A DNA stretch of 64,000 bases from Citrobacter koseri ATCC BAA-895 (GTDB taxonomy: Bacteria; Pseudomonadota; Gammaproteobacteria; Enterobacterales; Enterobacteriaceae). The notes under the pieces were generated by a model. It did no database searches, was not told where the DNA came from, and saw nothing but the letters and a program-made list of their open reading frames with translations. The position numbers and the translations under genes are program-made. Shown here piece by piece: positions 17,083-24,812 of the stretch; position 1 is the first letter of the stretch; every line of letters starts with the position of its first letter. Location of the stretch: contig NC_009792.1 of NCBI RefSeq assembly GCF_000018045.1, forward strand, positions 992,001 through 1,056,000, written 5' to 3'.

Positions 17083-18349
17083 TGTCCTTATTTTCCCTTG
17101 CGGTGCAGAGAATGCGGGTGAGATTTATAGCGCGCTGCGCTATTCCGTCCATATTGGTCTGCTGCTGGGGGCATCAAGCGTAAGCGATCACGGGGAGTTT
17201 CGTTTTCCCGATTATGCCGGTGATATGCCCAATATTCATGCTGACGACTTCGACGCACAATTTCTGCGACTGGTGAAAGAGAAGCAGATTGATGTCGTTT
17301 TCGCTACGCATGATTCTGTCGCGTTAAAACTTGCACAACTTAATGAACCCCGGCAGCACTACTTTTTGGTTAATGGCGATCGTCAGGTAACGGAGACGCT
17401 ACGTTATAAAAGCGCTACCTATGCCCTATTTGACGATTGCCACTGGGTCCCTCATCGATACTGCGATCTTGCAACAATTGACGACTGGCCGGCGATCGTA
17501 AAACCAGACTGTGGACAGGGGGGAAATGGTGTACAGCGAGTAAATAACCGCCTGTCTCTGGAACAGGCGATTGAATCCGTCGCGCAGGCGATCGTGGTGG
17601 AATATCTGCCGGGAGAGGAGATCACCGTCGACTGTTTCACTGACCGAAACCGCCGTTTGATTTGGGCTGGGCCTCGTACCCGTGAACGTGTTCGGGCGGG
17701 TATCAGCATGCGTTCACGAGAGGTCGTTCTTGACGATGAAATAACCGACATTGTCGAAACGATAAATGCGCGACTGGCGCTTCGTGGCCCTTGGTTTGTA
17801 CAGCTAAAACGCGACAGAACAGGGAAATGGAAACTGCTGGAGGTGGCCTGCAGGATTGCTGGCGCAATGGTTTTTCAGCGTGCCAGAGGGGTGAATTTAC
17901 CGCTTATGGCTATCCATGACTTTATGGGACGCGATGTTGTCGCTCTCCCGGAAATGAGTGTCGGTATCGTTGATCGGACCATTGTGTCCCGAACGCGAAG
18001 TGAACTCAACTATCAGCGAATCTATGTCGATCTTGACGACACCCTCATTATCGATGGTTTTGCGGTACCTGCCGTCATGGCGTTTTTATACCAGAGTCGG
18101 GCGCAGGGAAAAGCCATTACGCTGATTACTCGCCATGCGCAAAAACCTGAAGAAACCCTTATGTGCGCAGGGGTTGCGTTGAACCTTTTCGATGAGGTCA
18201 TCCATCTGACTTCTGGAGAGCGAAAGTCAGAATATATACAGCCAAACAGTTTGTTTATTGATAACTATTTTCCTGAGCGGATGGATGTCCGAACGCTGAA
18301 AGATGTGCTCGTTCTGGATGTTGATGCCGTTGAGTTTTATTTGCGCTAA
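17069..18349 (+). CDS. ATP-grasp ligase / HAD hydrolase fusion
   Basis: A 426-residue two-domain protein. Residues about 100-300 are ATP-grasp: VKPDCGQGGNGV near 143-154 is the glycine-rich ATP loop, VVEYLPGEE follows, and LLEVACRIAG near 256 holds the metal-binding Glu and Arg. The usual Asn between them is Ala here. Residues about 316-426 are HAD-like: DLDDTL (motif I), ITLITR (II), ERKSEYI (III) and FIDNYFPER (IV). ATP-grasp enzymes join a carboxylate to an amine through an acyl phosphate; the HAD part could remove a phosphate. In this operon, acylation of an amino sugar with an amino acid or similar acid is a reasonable guess. The start is the ATG at 17069 (MKKINVLIFP), overlapping the previous gene. 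Confidence 0.75.
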   Translation: MKKINVLIFPCGAENAGEIYSALRYSVHIGLLLGASSVSDHGEFRFPDYAGDMPNIHADDFDAQFLRLVKEKQIDVVFATHDSVALKLAQLNEPRQHYFLVNGDRQVTETLRYKSATYALFDDCHWVPHRYCDLATIDDWPAIVKPDCGQGGNGVQRVNNRLSLEQAIESVAQAIVVEYLPGEEITVDCFTDRNRRLIWAGPRTRERVRAGISMRSREVVLDDEITDIVETINARLALRGPWFVQLKRDRTGKWKLLEVACRIAGAMVFQRARGVNLPLMAIHDFMGRDVVALPEMSVGIVDRTIVSRTRSELNYQRIYVDLDDTLIIDGFAVPAVMAFLYQSRAQGKAITLITRHAQKPEETLMCAGVALNLFDEVIHLTSGERKSEYIQPNSLFIDNYFPERMDVRTLKDVLVLDVDAVEFYLR

Positions 18350-18360
18350 GAGAGCCTGTT

Positions 18361-19428
18361 ATGTTGACTGACGAGCAAATTGCCGATTTTTGCCATGCGT
18401 TTATCGAGAAAGCCTCACCTCGTTATATCTTTGGACTGACGAGTTATGGTATTGAAATGGCAAAGGTATTTAACGTTGAGGGCATCATTGATAATAAAAC
18501 AACGCAAACTCAGATTGACGGGTTTCCGATTATCTCTCTAAGTCAGGTTCCTTCGGACGCGTTGATTGTTTCTTCGATTATGGATGGCCGCCCGGTATCG
18601 GCATGGCGAACGCTGTCGGCAGCGGGACATAAACAGATCGATTACTTCAGCTTTTATCGCTATTTCAGCCACCTGTTAAGCAAGCCGACCTGGTATCATC
18701 AACCCGAATTTGTGCGCGACTACGCCGAGAACCGTGAAGCCTATGAGCGTATCCGTGCGCTCCTTGCGGATGATATTTCAAAGCGCACTTTTGACGATAT
18801 CATCAACTTCAGGCTTACCAACAAGCTACAGTTTCTTGCGCAGTATAATATTTGCCTGAACGATCAGTACTTCGATCTGCCCTTTATTGGCGAATATGCC
18901 GAACATTTTATTGATTGCGGTAGTTTTGACGGCGCCACTTCCGTTGAGTTTATGCGTCGATTTCCCAGCTATAACACAGTATGTATCTTTGAACCAGAAC
19001 CGCGCCAGGCGCAGAGTATTCAACAGGCGATGCAGGGCAGGGAAAATGTTTATGTTTATCCCTGTGGCGTCTCGCACAGCCAGCAGAAGCTGAGTTTTTC
19101 TTCCTCGGGGTCGACTTCGCATGCGAGCGAAGACGGGGGGATCGATGTTGAAATGGTAGCCCTTGACGATGTGTTAAAAGGGCGAGTGACGTTCATCAAA
19201 ATGGATATCGAAGGTTTTGAGTTACAGGCTCTGGAAGGAGCAAAACGGATTATTCGTCAACAGCATCCACTGCTTGCCGTCTGTTGCTATCACAAACCTG
19301 ATGATTTCAGAACATTGCCTGAGCAGGTGCTGGGTTATCGTGAGGACTACGACATTTACCTGCGTCACTATACGGAAGGGCTACTGGAAACCGTTTACTA
19401 TTTTGTCCCCAGAAAAGGTGCACAATGA
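18361..19428 (+). CDS. FkbM-family SAM methyltransferase with N-terminal Rossmann-like domain
   Basis: A 355-residue protein. The C-terminal half is an FkbM-type methyltransferase: FIDCGSFDGATS near 183-194 is the SAM-binding loop, and FIKMDIEGFELQALEGA is the family signature. FkbM enzymes usually O-methylate sugars or polyketides. The first 110 residues (YIFGLTSYGIEMAKVF, GIIDNK, GFPIISLSQVP) resemble the small Rossmann domain found ahead of some surface-glycan enzymes. It lies 11 bases after the ATP-grasp/HAD gene, and its stop overlaps the WbqC-like start (ATGA). Probable role: O-methylation of the flagellin glycan. Confidence 0.8.
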   Translation: MLTDEQIADFCHAFIEKASPRYIFGLTSYGIEMAKVFNVEGIIDNKTTQTQIDGFPIISLSQVPSDALIVSSIMDGRPVSAWRTLSAAGHKQIDYFSFYRYFSHLLSKPTWYHQPEFVRDYAENREAYERIRALLADDISKRTFDDIINFRLTNKLQFLAQYNICLNDQYFDLPFIGEYAEHFIDCGSFDGATSVEFMRRFPSYNTVCIFEPEPRQAQSIQQAMQGRENVYVYPCGVSHSQQKLSFSSSGSTSHASEDGGIDVEMVALDDVLKGRVTFIKMDIEGFELQALEGAKRIIRQQHPLLAVCCYHKPDDFRTLPEQVLGYREDYDIYLRHYTEGLLETVYYFVPRKGAQ

Positions 19429-20114
19429 AAATCGGCATTATGCAGCCCTATCTATTCCCTTACCTGGGATATTTTCAGCTGATTAATGCGGTCGATCAGT
19501 TTGTAATTTATGATGACGTAAATTATATCCGTCAGGGCTACATTAATCGTAATACCATTTTGATGGGGAACTCTCCTCAGCGCTTTACCGTTGCTGTGCC
19601 GGGCGCTTCATCTTTCAAAAAAATAAATACGTTAAGCTTTGACGTTAATGTTGCTAAGGTGCTGAAAACAGTTCATCAGGCGTATCATAAAAGGCCATAT
19701 TTTGAACCAGTTTTTAGTATTGTTGAGAAGGTGTTGACCGCCGAGCAGCGCCAGATCCCCACGCTTTGCCAGTATGCGTTTAAAGAGATATTTGCCTGGC
19801 TTGGCATTGAAGTGTCACTTCACATGGCGAGTGATTTGAATTATTCATGTGATGAAACTGCAAGCGGGAAGGTGATGAACATTTGCCGAACTCTCGGTGG
19901 AGACCATTACATCAATAGTCCTGGTGGGCAGCATCTTTATCATTCTGATGAATTTGTCGCTCAGGGAATGAAACTGTCATTTATTAAAATGGATGATGTT
20001 CATTACCCTCAGGGTGGGGGTAAATTCCATGCCGGATTGTCAATTATTGATGTGCTAATGAACTGCTCCCCCTCTGAGGTGAAAGTGTTATTGGGGCAGT
20101 ATCAGTTAATTTAA
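19425..20114 (+). CDS. WbqC-family protein
   Basis: A 229-residue protein of the WbqC family. The signature N terminus (MQPYLFPYLGYFQLINAVD) and the C-terminal region (YPQGGGKFHAGLSIIDVLMN) are conserved. The family occurs in O-antigen and flagellar glycan loci, and its exact chemistry is not established; acyl or aminoacyl transfer to amino sugars is often suspected. Base composition looks lower in GC than the flanking backbone: one 60-base line (19501-19560) counts 30 percent, against 55 percent in fliA (21601-21660). That fits horizontal origin. It is translationally coupled to the FkbM gene. Confidence 0.8.
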   Translation: MKIGIMQPYLFPYLGYFQLINAVDQFVIYDDVNYIRQGYINRNTILMGNSPQRFTVAVPGASSFKKINTLSFDVNVAKVLKTVHQAYHKRPYFEPVFSIVEKVLTAEQRQIPTLCQYAFKEIFAWLGIEVSLHMASDLNYSCDETASGKVMNICRTLGGDHYINSPGGQHLYHSDEFVAQGMKLSFIKMDDVHYPQGGGKFHAGLSIIDVLMNCSPSEVKVLLGQYQLI

Positions 20115-20158
20115 TGCGGTGCGATGCGCTTTCGTTTATCGGTGCGGGCGGAGAAATT

Positions 20159-21331
20159 ATGGATAAGAACATTTTTGTTACCAGTCCTTTATTGCCACCT
20201 CTTGATGAGTTTATTCCTTATCTGGAAGAAATATGGCAAAACAAACAATTAACCAATGCAGGTCCATTTCACCAGCAACTTGAAGAGGCGCTGGCGGAAT
20301 ATCTCGGTGTTGAACATTTGTGCCTGTTTGCAAACGGTACGCTGGCGTTGCTAACTGCATTTCAGGCGTTACGCATCACAGGTGAAGTGATTACCACGCC
20401 GTATTCCTTTGTGGCAACGTCGCATTCGCTACTGTGGAATGGCTTAAAACCGGTTTTTGTCGATATTGACCCTGTCACCTGTAATATGGACCCACGGAAA
20501 ATTGAAGAGGCAATCACGCCGCAAACTACCGCTATTTTGCCTGTCCATTGTTATGGCATCCCCTGTGACACCGCGCATATTCAGCAGATTGCTGATATTT
20601 ATGGTCTGAAAGTGATTTATGATGCAGCGCACGCTTTTGGTGTTAAGCGGGAAGGGACAACCATTTTGCGCGAAGGCGACTTATCTGTCTTGAGTTTCCA
20701 TGCCACGAAAGTATTCAATACGATAGAAGGCGGAGCGATTATCTGCCATGATAAAAAAACGAAACAACGCATTGATTATTTGAAAAACTTTGGTTTTGCC
20801 GGGGAAACCACCGTTGTGGCGCCTGGCATAAATGGCAAAATGAATGAAGTTCAGTCAGCGTTTGGTTTATTGCAACTTCGCCATATCGATAAAGCATTAG
20901 CTGAGCGCGCGGCGCTGTTTGATAACTATAAAACACTCCTGGCTGATATTCCTGGTATCTCACTGCTGATCCCGCCGGATAATATTGCATGGAATCATGC
21001 TTATTGCCCAATTATGGTTTCGGATGCGTTTCCTGTTTCGCGAGATGGGGTCTATGATTTATTAAAGTCCCACAATATTATGCCCCGCCGTTATTTCTAC
21101 CCATTAATTAGTAGCTTCCCAATGTATCGTGCGCTGGAGAGCGCCAGACAAGATAAACTTAAAATTGCGCAATTACGTGCAGATGAAGTCCTTTGTTTGC
21201 CTCTCTATCCTGGCCTTGAGAAAGAGGTACAGGTAGAAATTGCTTCATTGTTAAAAGGAGTGAGCGAAAATGTGAGTAGTGACTCATCAGCGTTGAAAAC
21301 TGGTGAGATTTTTGCCGAGCGCGTTGCCTGA
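20159..21331 (+). CDS. VioA-like dTDP-4-keto-6-deoxy-sugar aminotransferase (DegT/DnrJ/StrS)
   Basis: A 390-residue PLP aminotransferase of the DegT/DnrJ/EryC1/StrS family. YDAAHAFG places the PLP aspartate at about 155, and SFHATKVFNTIEGG places the Schiff-base lysine at about 184. The whole N-terminal half (LTNAGPFHQQLEEALAEYLG, ITTPYSFVATSHSLLWNG) closely resembles VioA. VioA makes dTDP-4-amino-4,6-dideoxyglucose (viosamine) from dTDP-4-keto-6-deoxyglucose. The start is the ATG at 20159, behind a ggcggag ribosome binding site. An alternative ATG at 20114 overlaps the wbqC-like stop and would add 15 residues. The C-terminal 25 residues are not conserved. The nucleotide sugar is not made in this island; the enterobacterial common antigen pathway could supply it. 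Confidence 0.82.
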   Translation: MDKNIFVTSPLLPPLDEFIPYLEEIWQNKQLTNAGPFHQQLEEALAEYLGVEHLCLFANGTLALLTAFQALRITGEVITTPYSFVATSHSLLWNGLKPVFVDIDPVTCNMDPRKIEEAITPQTTAILPVHCYGIPCDTAHIQQIADIYGLKVIYDAAHAFGVKREGTTILREGDLSVLSFHATKVFNTIEGGAIICHDKKTKQRIDYLKNFGFAGETTVVAPGINGKMNEVQSAFGLLQLRHIDKALAERAALFDNYKTLLADIPGISLLIPPDNIAWNHAYCPIMVSDAFPVSRDGVYDLLKSHNIMPRRYFYPLISSFPMYRALESARQDKLKIAQLRADEVLCLPLYPGLEKEVQVEIASLLKGVSENVSSDSSALKTGEIFAERVA

Positions 21332-21356
21332 TTTTTAGATCCCCTGAGGGGAATTG

Positions 21357-21441
21357 GGGGTTATAAATAACGGTAACCCCCAAATAACCCCTCATTTCAC
21401 CCACTATTCACCCGATTAAAACCCCTCCAGAATCGGATAAT
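21357..21441 (+). promoter_or_regulatory. Class-2 (FlhDC-type) promoter region of fliA
   Basis: An AT-rich repeat-containing region upstream of fliA. Half-sites resembling the FlhDC consensus are seen at 21357-21372, 21374-21389 and, inverted, 21402-21417 (the last matches about 10 of 16, 12 bases after the second). A GATAAT -10 box at 21436-21441 lies about 40 bases downstream of the operator centre. The arrangement mirrors that at fliF/fliE. A GCCGATAA at 21445-21452 looks like a sigma-28 -10 but has no matching -35. Confidence 0.5.
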
Positions 21442-21477
21442 CATGCCGATAACTCAACTAACGCAGGGCTGTTTATC

Positions 21478-22197
21478 GTGAATTCACTGTATACCGCTGA
21501 AGGTGTAATGGATAAACACTCGCTGTGGCAGCGTTATGTACCGCTGGTGCGTCACGAAGCATTGCGCCTGCAGGTGCGTTTGCCGGCGAGCGTGGAACTG
21601 GACGATCTGCTACAAGCGGGCGGTATCGGGTTATTGAATGCAGTTGACCGATATGACGCTCTGCAAGGAACGGCATTTACCACTTACGCAGTGCAGCGTA
21701 TTCGTGGAGCGATGCTGGATGAACTACGCAGCCGTGACTGGGTGCCGCGTAGCGTCCGGCGCAATGCTCGCGAAGTGGCGCAGGCGATGGGGCAACTGGA
21801 GCAGGAATTAGGGCGCAACGCGACGGAAACTGAGGTGGCGGAGCGGCTGGCGATTCCTGTGGAAGAGTATCGTCAGATGTTGCTTGATACCAATAACAGC
21901 CAACTCTTCTCTTATGACGAGTGGCGGGAAGAGCATGGCGATAGCATTGAGCTGGTGACGGAAGAACACCAGCAGGAAAACCCGTTACAACAGCTCCTTG
22001 AGAGCAATTTACGCCAGCGTGTGATGGATGCGATTGAATCGTTGCCAGAACGCGAGCAGCTGGTGTTGACGCTGTATTACCAGGAAGAGCTCAATCTGAA
22101 GGAGATTGGCGCGGTGCTGGAAGTCGGCGAGTCACGGGTAAGCCAGTTGCACAGCCAGGCCATCAAACGTCTACGCACCAAGCTGGGTAAGTTATAA
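21478..22197 (+). CDS. fliA: Flagellar sigma factor FliA (sigma-28)
   Basis: Sigma-28, which directs RNA polymerase to class-3 flagellar and chemotaxis promoters and is held by FlgM until the hook is complete. The product is 239 residues, as in E. coli. Region 2 (DDLLQAGGIGLLNAVDRYD, TYAVQRIRGAMLDELRS) and region 4 (LPEREQLVLTLYYQEELNL, helix-turn-helix ESRVSQLHSQAIKRL) are intact. The start is GTG at 21478 (MNSLYTAEG), the same unusual start used in E. coli. It is transcribed with fliZ. Clear targets in this window are the promoters at 11299, 11500, 46372 and 52715. Confidence 0.98.
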   Translation: MNSLYTAEGVMDKHSLWQRYVPLVRHEALRLQVRLPASVELDDLLQAGGIGLLNAVDRYDALQGTAFTTYAVQRIRGAMLDELRSRDWVPRSVRRNAREVAQAMGQLEQELGRNATETEVAERLAIPVEEYRQMLLDTNNSQLFSYDEWREEHGDSIELVTEEHQQENPLQQLLESNLRQRVMDAIESLPEREQLVLTLYYQEELNLKEIGAVLEVGESRVSQLHSQAIKRLRTKLGKL

Positions 22198-22257
22198 AGG
22201 GCGATCGTCGTCGCCCCTTAATAGTGCCGCACAACGTATTGACTACCAGGAGTTCTC

Positions 22258-22809
22258 ATGACGGTGCAGCAATCTAAAAGACGGCCACTAAGCCGCTACC
22301 TCAAAGACTTTAAACACAGCCAGACGCATTGCGCTCATTGCCATAAATTGCTCGACAGGATCACGTTGGTTCGCCGGGGGCAGATTGTCAATAAAATCGC
22401 GATTTCCCGCTTGGATACGCTGATGGACGACGCACAATGGCAGGAGGAGCAGAAGGAGTGGTCGGCGCTGTGCCGTTTCTGCGGCGATCTGCACTGCAAA
22501 GAGCAGAGTGACTTCTTTGACATCATCGGTTTTAAACAATTCTTGTTTGAGCAAACTGAAATGAGCCACGGCACCGTGCGTGAATATGTCGTGCGCCTGC
22601 GTCGCCTGGGCAACCATCTCACCGAACAGAACATCTCTCACGACCTGCTACAGGAAGGTTTTCTTGATGAAAACCTGGCCCCGTGGTTACCCGAAACCAG
22701 CACCAATAACTATCGGATCGCGCTGCGTAAGTACGAACAGTATAAAACGCATACGCATGCCGGACAGATGCAGAAATCATCCCGGATGGCTACTTCTGAT
22801 ATATATTAA
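22258..22809 (+). CDS. fliZ: Flagellar regulator FliZ
   Basis: FliZ is a DNA-binding protein that antagonises sigma-S promoters, and in Salmonella raises FlhDC activity, favouring motility over sessile life. The product is 183 residues and closely matches E. coli FliZ. It has a small cysteine/histidine cluster (HCAHCHKLL and CRFCGDLHC) and a C-terminal core-binding/integrase-like helical region (MSHGTVREYVVRLRRLGNHL). It lies 60 bases after fliA with an aggag ribosome binding site. Confidence 0.96.
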   Translation: MTVQQSKRRPLSRYLKDFKHSQTHCAHCHKLLDRITLVRRGQIVNKIAISRLDTLMDDAQWQEEQKEWSALCRFCGDLHCKEQSDFFDIIGFKQFLFEQTEMSHGTVREYVVRLRRLGNHLTEQNISHDLLQEGFLDENLAPWLPETSTNNYRIALRKYEQYKTHTHAGQMQKSSRMATSDIY

Positions 22810-22837
22810 AAATGAATAACATGTAGCGGAGTCGTGT

Positions 22838-22865
22838 TTGTGATTAGCAGCAAACCCTCTACACT
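22838..22865 (+). promoter_or_regulatory. Candidate sigma-70 promoter of tcyJ
   Basis: TTGTGA (22838-22843) and TACACT (22860-22865) are separated by 16 bases and lie about 30 bases before the tcyJ ATG. A palindrome TCATTAATGA follows at 22870-22879 and could bind a regulator. Read-through from fliAZ is also possible, as no terminator separates them. Confidence 0.45.
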
Positions 22866-22896
22866 ACGGTCATTAATGACAACATTCGGGGTAACT

Positions 22897-23697
22897 ATGA
22901 AATTAGCACTTCTGGGACGTCAGGCTCTGATGGGTGTGATGGCAGTTGCACTTGTCGCCGGGATGAGCGTGAAGAGTTATGCAGATGAAGGTCTGTTAAA
23001 CAAAGTAAAAGAGCGCGGCACGCTGCTGGTAGGCCTGGAAGGGACTTACCCGCCGTTCAGTTTCCAGGGTGATGACGGCAAACTGACCGGGTTCGAAGTG
23101 GAGTTCGCAGAAGAACTGGCGAAACACCTCGGCGTAAAAGCCTCGCTGAAACCGACCAAATGGGACGGTATGCTGGCATCGCTGGATTCCAAACGTATTG
23201 ATGTGGTTATCAACCAGGTCACCATCTCCGACGAACGTAAGAAAAAATACGATTTCTCAACACCTTATACCATTTCTGGTATTCAGGCGCTGGTGAAAAA
23301 AGGCAATGAAGGCAGCATCAACACGGCGGCTGACCTGAAAGGTAAGAAGGTCGGCGTCGGTCTGGGAACAAACTACGAAGAGTGGTTGCGCCAGAACGTA
23401 CAGGGTGTAGACATTCGCACCTATGATGACGATCCGACGAAATACCAGGATCTGCGCGTAGGCCGTATTGACGCTATTCTGGTGGATCGCCTGGCCGCAT
23501 TGGATCTGGTGAAGAAAACCAAAGACACGCTGGCCGTTACCGGCGAAGCGTTCTCCCGTCAGGAAGCCGGTGTGGCGCTGCGTAAAGGCAATGAAGATCT
23601 GCTGAAAGCGGTAGATGGCGCCATTGCCGATATGCAGAAAGACGGCACGCTGAAAGCGCTGTCTGAGAAATGGTTTGGCGCAGATGTGACTAAATAA
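22897..23697 (+). CDS. tcyJ: Cystine ABC transporter, periplasmic binding protein TcyJ (FliY)
   Basis: The 266-residue solute-binding protein of the L-cystine ABC importer. A signal peptide (about 1-29, ending SVKSYA) is followed by a type-II amino-acid-binding fold (GTYPPFSFQ, FEVEFAEELAKHLG, DVVINQVTISDERKK). The start is the ATG at 22897 (MKLALLGRQ); in-frame codons before it are not family-like. It lies upstream of dcyD, tcyL and tcyN, and it is the former fliY of the fliAZY unit. Confidence 0.97.
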   Translation: MKLALLGRQALMGVMAVALVAGMSVKSYADEGLLNKVKERGTLLVGLEGTYPPFSFQGDDGKLTGFEVEFAEELAKHLGVKASLKPTKWDGMLASLDSKRIDVVINQVTISDERKKKYDFSTPYTISGIQALVKKGNEGSINTAADLKGKKVGVGLGTNYEEWLRQNVQGVDIRTYDDDPTKYQDLRVGRIDAILVDRLAALDLVKKTKDTLAVTGEAFSRQEAGVALRKGNEDLLKAVDGAIADMQKDGTLKALSEKWFGADVTK

Positions 23698-23713
23698 TCG
23701 TCATAATTGCAAA

Positions 23714-23742
23714 AAAAGGCGCTTTAATACGGCGCCTTTTTT
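23714..23742 (+). terminator. Terminator after tcyJ
   Basis: AAAAGGCGC and GCGCCTTTT arms are followed by T-rich sequence, forming a Rho-independent terminator between tcyJ and dcyD. The strong amount of the binding protein relative to the membrane parts may be set here. Confidence 0.85.
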
Positions 23743-23804
23743 ATTTCATCCGTTTGAACGTGCATAATAAAAAGAACATCACAACAATGAATACCGGAGG
23801 CTTT

Positions 23805-24791
23805 ATGCCACTGCATAATTTAACGCGGTTCCCACGCCTGGAATTTATTGGCGCGCCAACGCCACTCGAATACCTGCCGCGTTTATCTGATTATCTGGGT
23901 CGCGACATTTTCATTAAACGCGATGACGTAACGCCGATGGCAATGGGCGGGAATAAACTGCGTAAGCTTGAATTTCTGGCTGCCGATGCGCTGCGTGAAG
24001 GCGCGGATACACTGATTACGGCGGGCGCCATCCAGTCGAACCACGTTCGCCAGACGGCGGCGGTAGCGGCAAAACTGGGATTACACTGCGTTGCGTTACT
24101 GGAAAATCCCATCGGTACGACGGCGGAAAACTACCTGACCAACGGCAATCGTCTGCTGCTGGATCTTTTTAACACGCAAATTGAGATGTGCGACGCGCTG
24201 ACCGATCCTGATGCCCAGCTACAGGAACTGGCGACCCGCATTGAGGCGCAGGGTTTCAGGCCGTATGTGATTCCGGTCGGCGGCTCCAGCCCATTAGGTG
24301 CGATGGGATACGTGGAAAGCGCGCTGGAAATCGCTCAACAGTGCGAGGGCGCGGTACAGCTGTCCTCCGTGGTGGTGGCGTCGGGAAGCGCCGGTACGCA
24401 CGCCGGGCTGGCGGTAGGTCTGGAACAACTGATGCCAGATGTTGAGTTGATCGGCGTGACCGTGTCGCGCAAGGTTATCGATCAGAAGCCCAAAGTGGTT
24501 ACGCTGCAACAAGCGATTGCTAAAGAGCTGGAACTGACTGCCTCGGCGGACATCCTGCTGTGGGACGACTATTTCGCGCCGGGATACGGAACGCCGAATG
24601 AAGAGGGGATGGAGGCCGTGAAGCTGCTGGCGCGCCTGGAAGGCATTCTGCTTGACCCGGTCTATACGGGGAAAGCGATGGCGGGCCTGATCGATGGCAT
24701 CAGCCAGAAGCGCTTCAAAGATGAAGGCCCGATTCTCTTTATTCATACCGGTGGGGCGCCAGCGCTGTTTGCCTACCATCCTCACGTGTAA
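23805..24791 (+). CDS. dcyD: D-cysteine desulfhydrase DcyD
   Basis: A PLP enzyme of the tryptophan-synthase-beta fold that splits D-cysteine into pyruvate, sulfide and ammonia. The product is 328 residues and near-identical to E. coli DcyD. The PLP lysine lies in MAMGGNKLRKLEF (about residue 51). The start is the ATG at 23805 (MPLHNLTRF) with a ggagg ribosome binding site; a longer reading from 23754 lacks support. It sits between the binding-protein gene and the permease/ATPase genes of the cystine importer. Confidence 0.97.
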   Translation: MPLHNLTRFPRLEFIGAPTPLEYLPRLSDYLGRDIFIKRDDVTPMAMGGNKLRKLEFLAADALREGADTLITAGAIQSNHVRQTAAVAAKLGLHCVALLENPIGTTAENYLTNGNRLLLDLFNTQIEMCDALTDPDAQLQELATRIEAQGFRPYVIPVGGSSPLGAMGYVESALEIAQQCEGAVQLSSVVVASGSAGTHAGLAVGLEQLMPDVELIGVTVSRKVIDQKPKVVTLQQAIAKELELTASADILLWDDYFAPGYGTPNEEGMEAVKLLARLEGILLDPVYTGKAMAGLIDGISQKRFKDEGPILFIHTGGAPALFAYHPHV

Positions 24792-24812
24792 CTTCCGGGT
24801 AGAAAAACACTC

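Noticed and set aside
20114..20158. Earlier ATG for the VioA-like aminotransferase
   Set aside because: It overlaps the preceding stop and would add 15 residues with no family match; the ATG at 20159 has a good ribosome binding site. It is not fully excluded.
21445..21452. GCCGATAA upstream of fliA as a sigma-28 promoter
   Set aside because: The -10 is perfect but nothing like TAAAGTTT lies 11 bases upstream (TCCAGAAT instead); the only TAAA is 10 bases too far.
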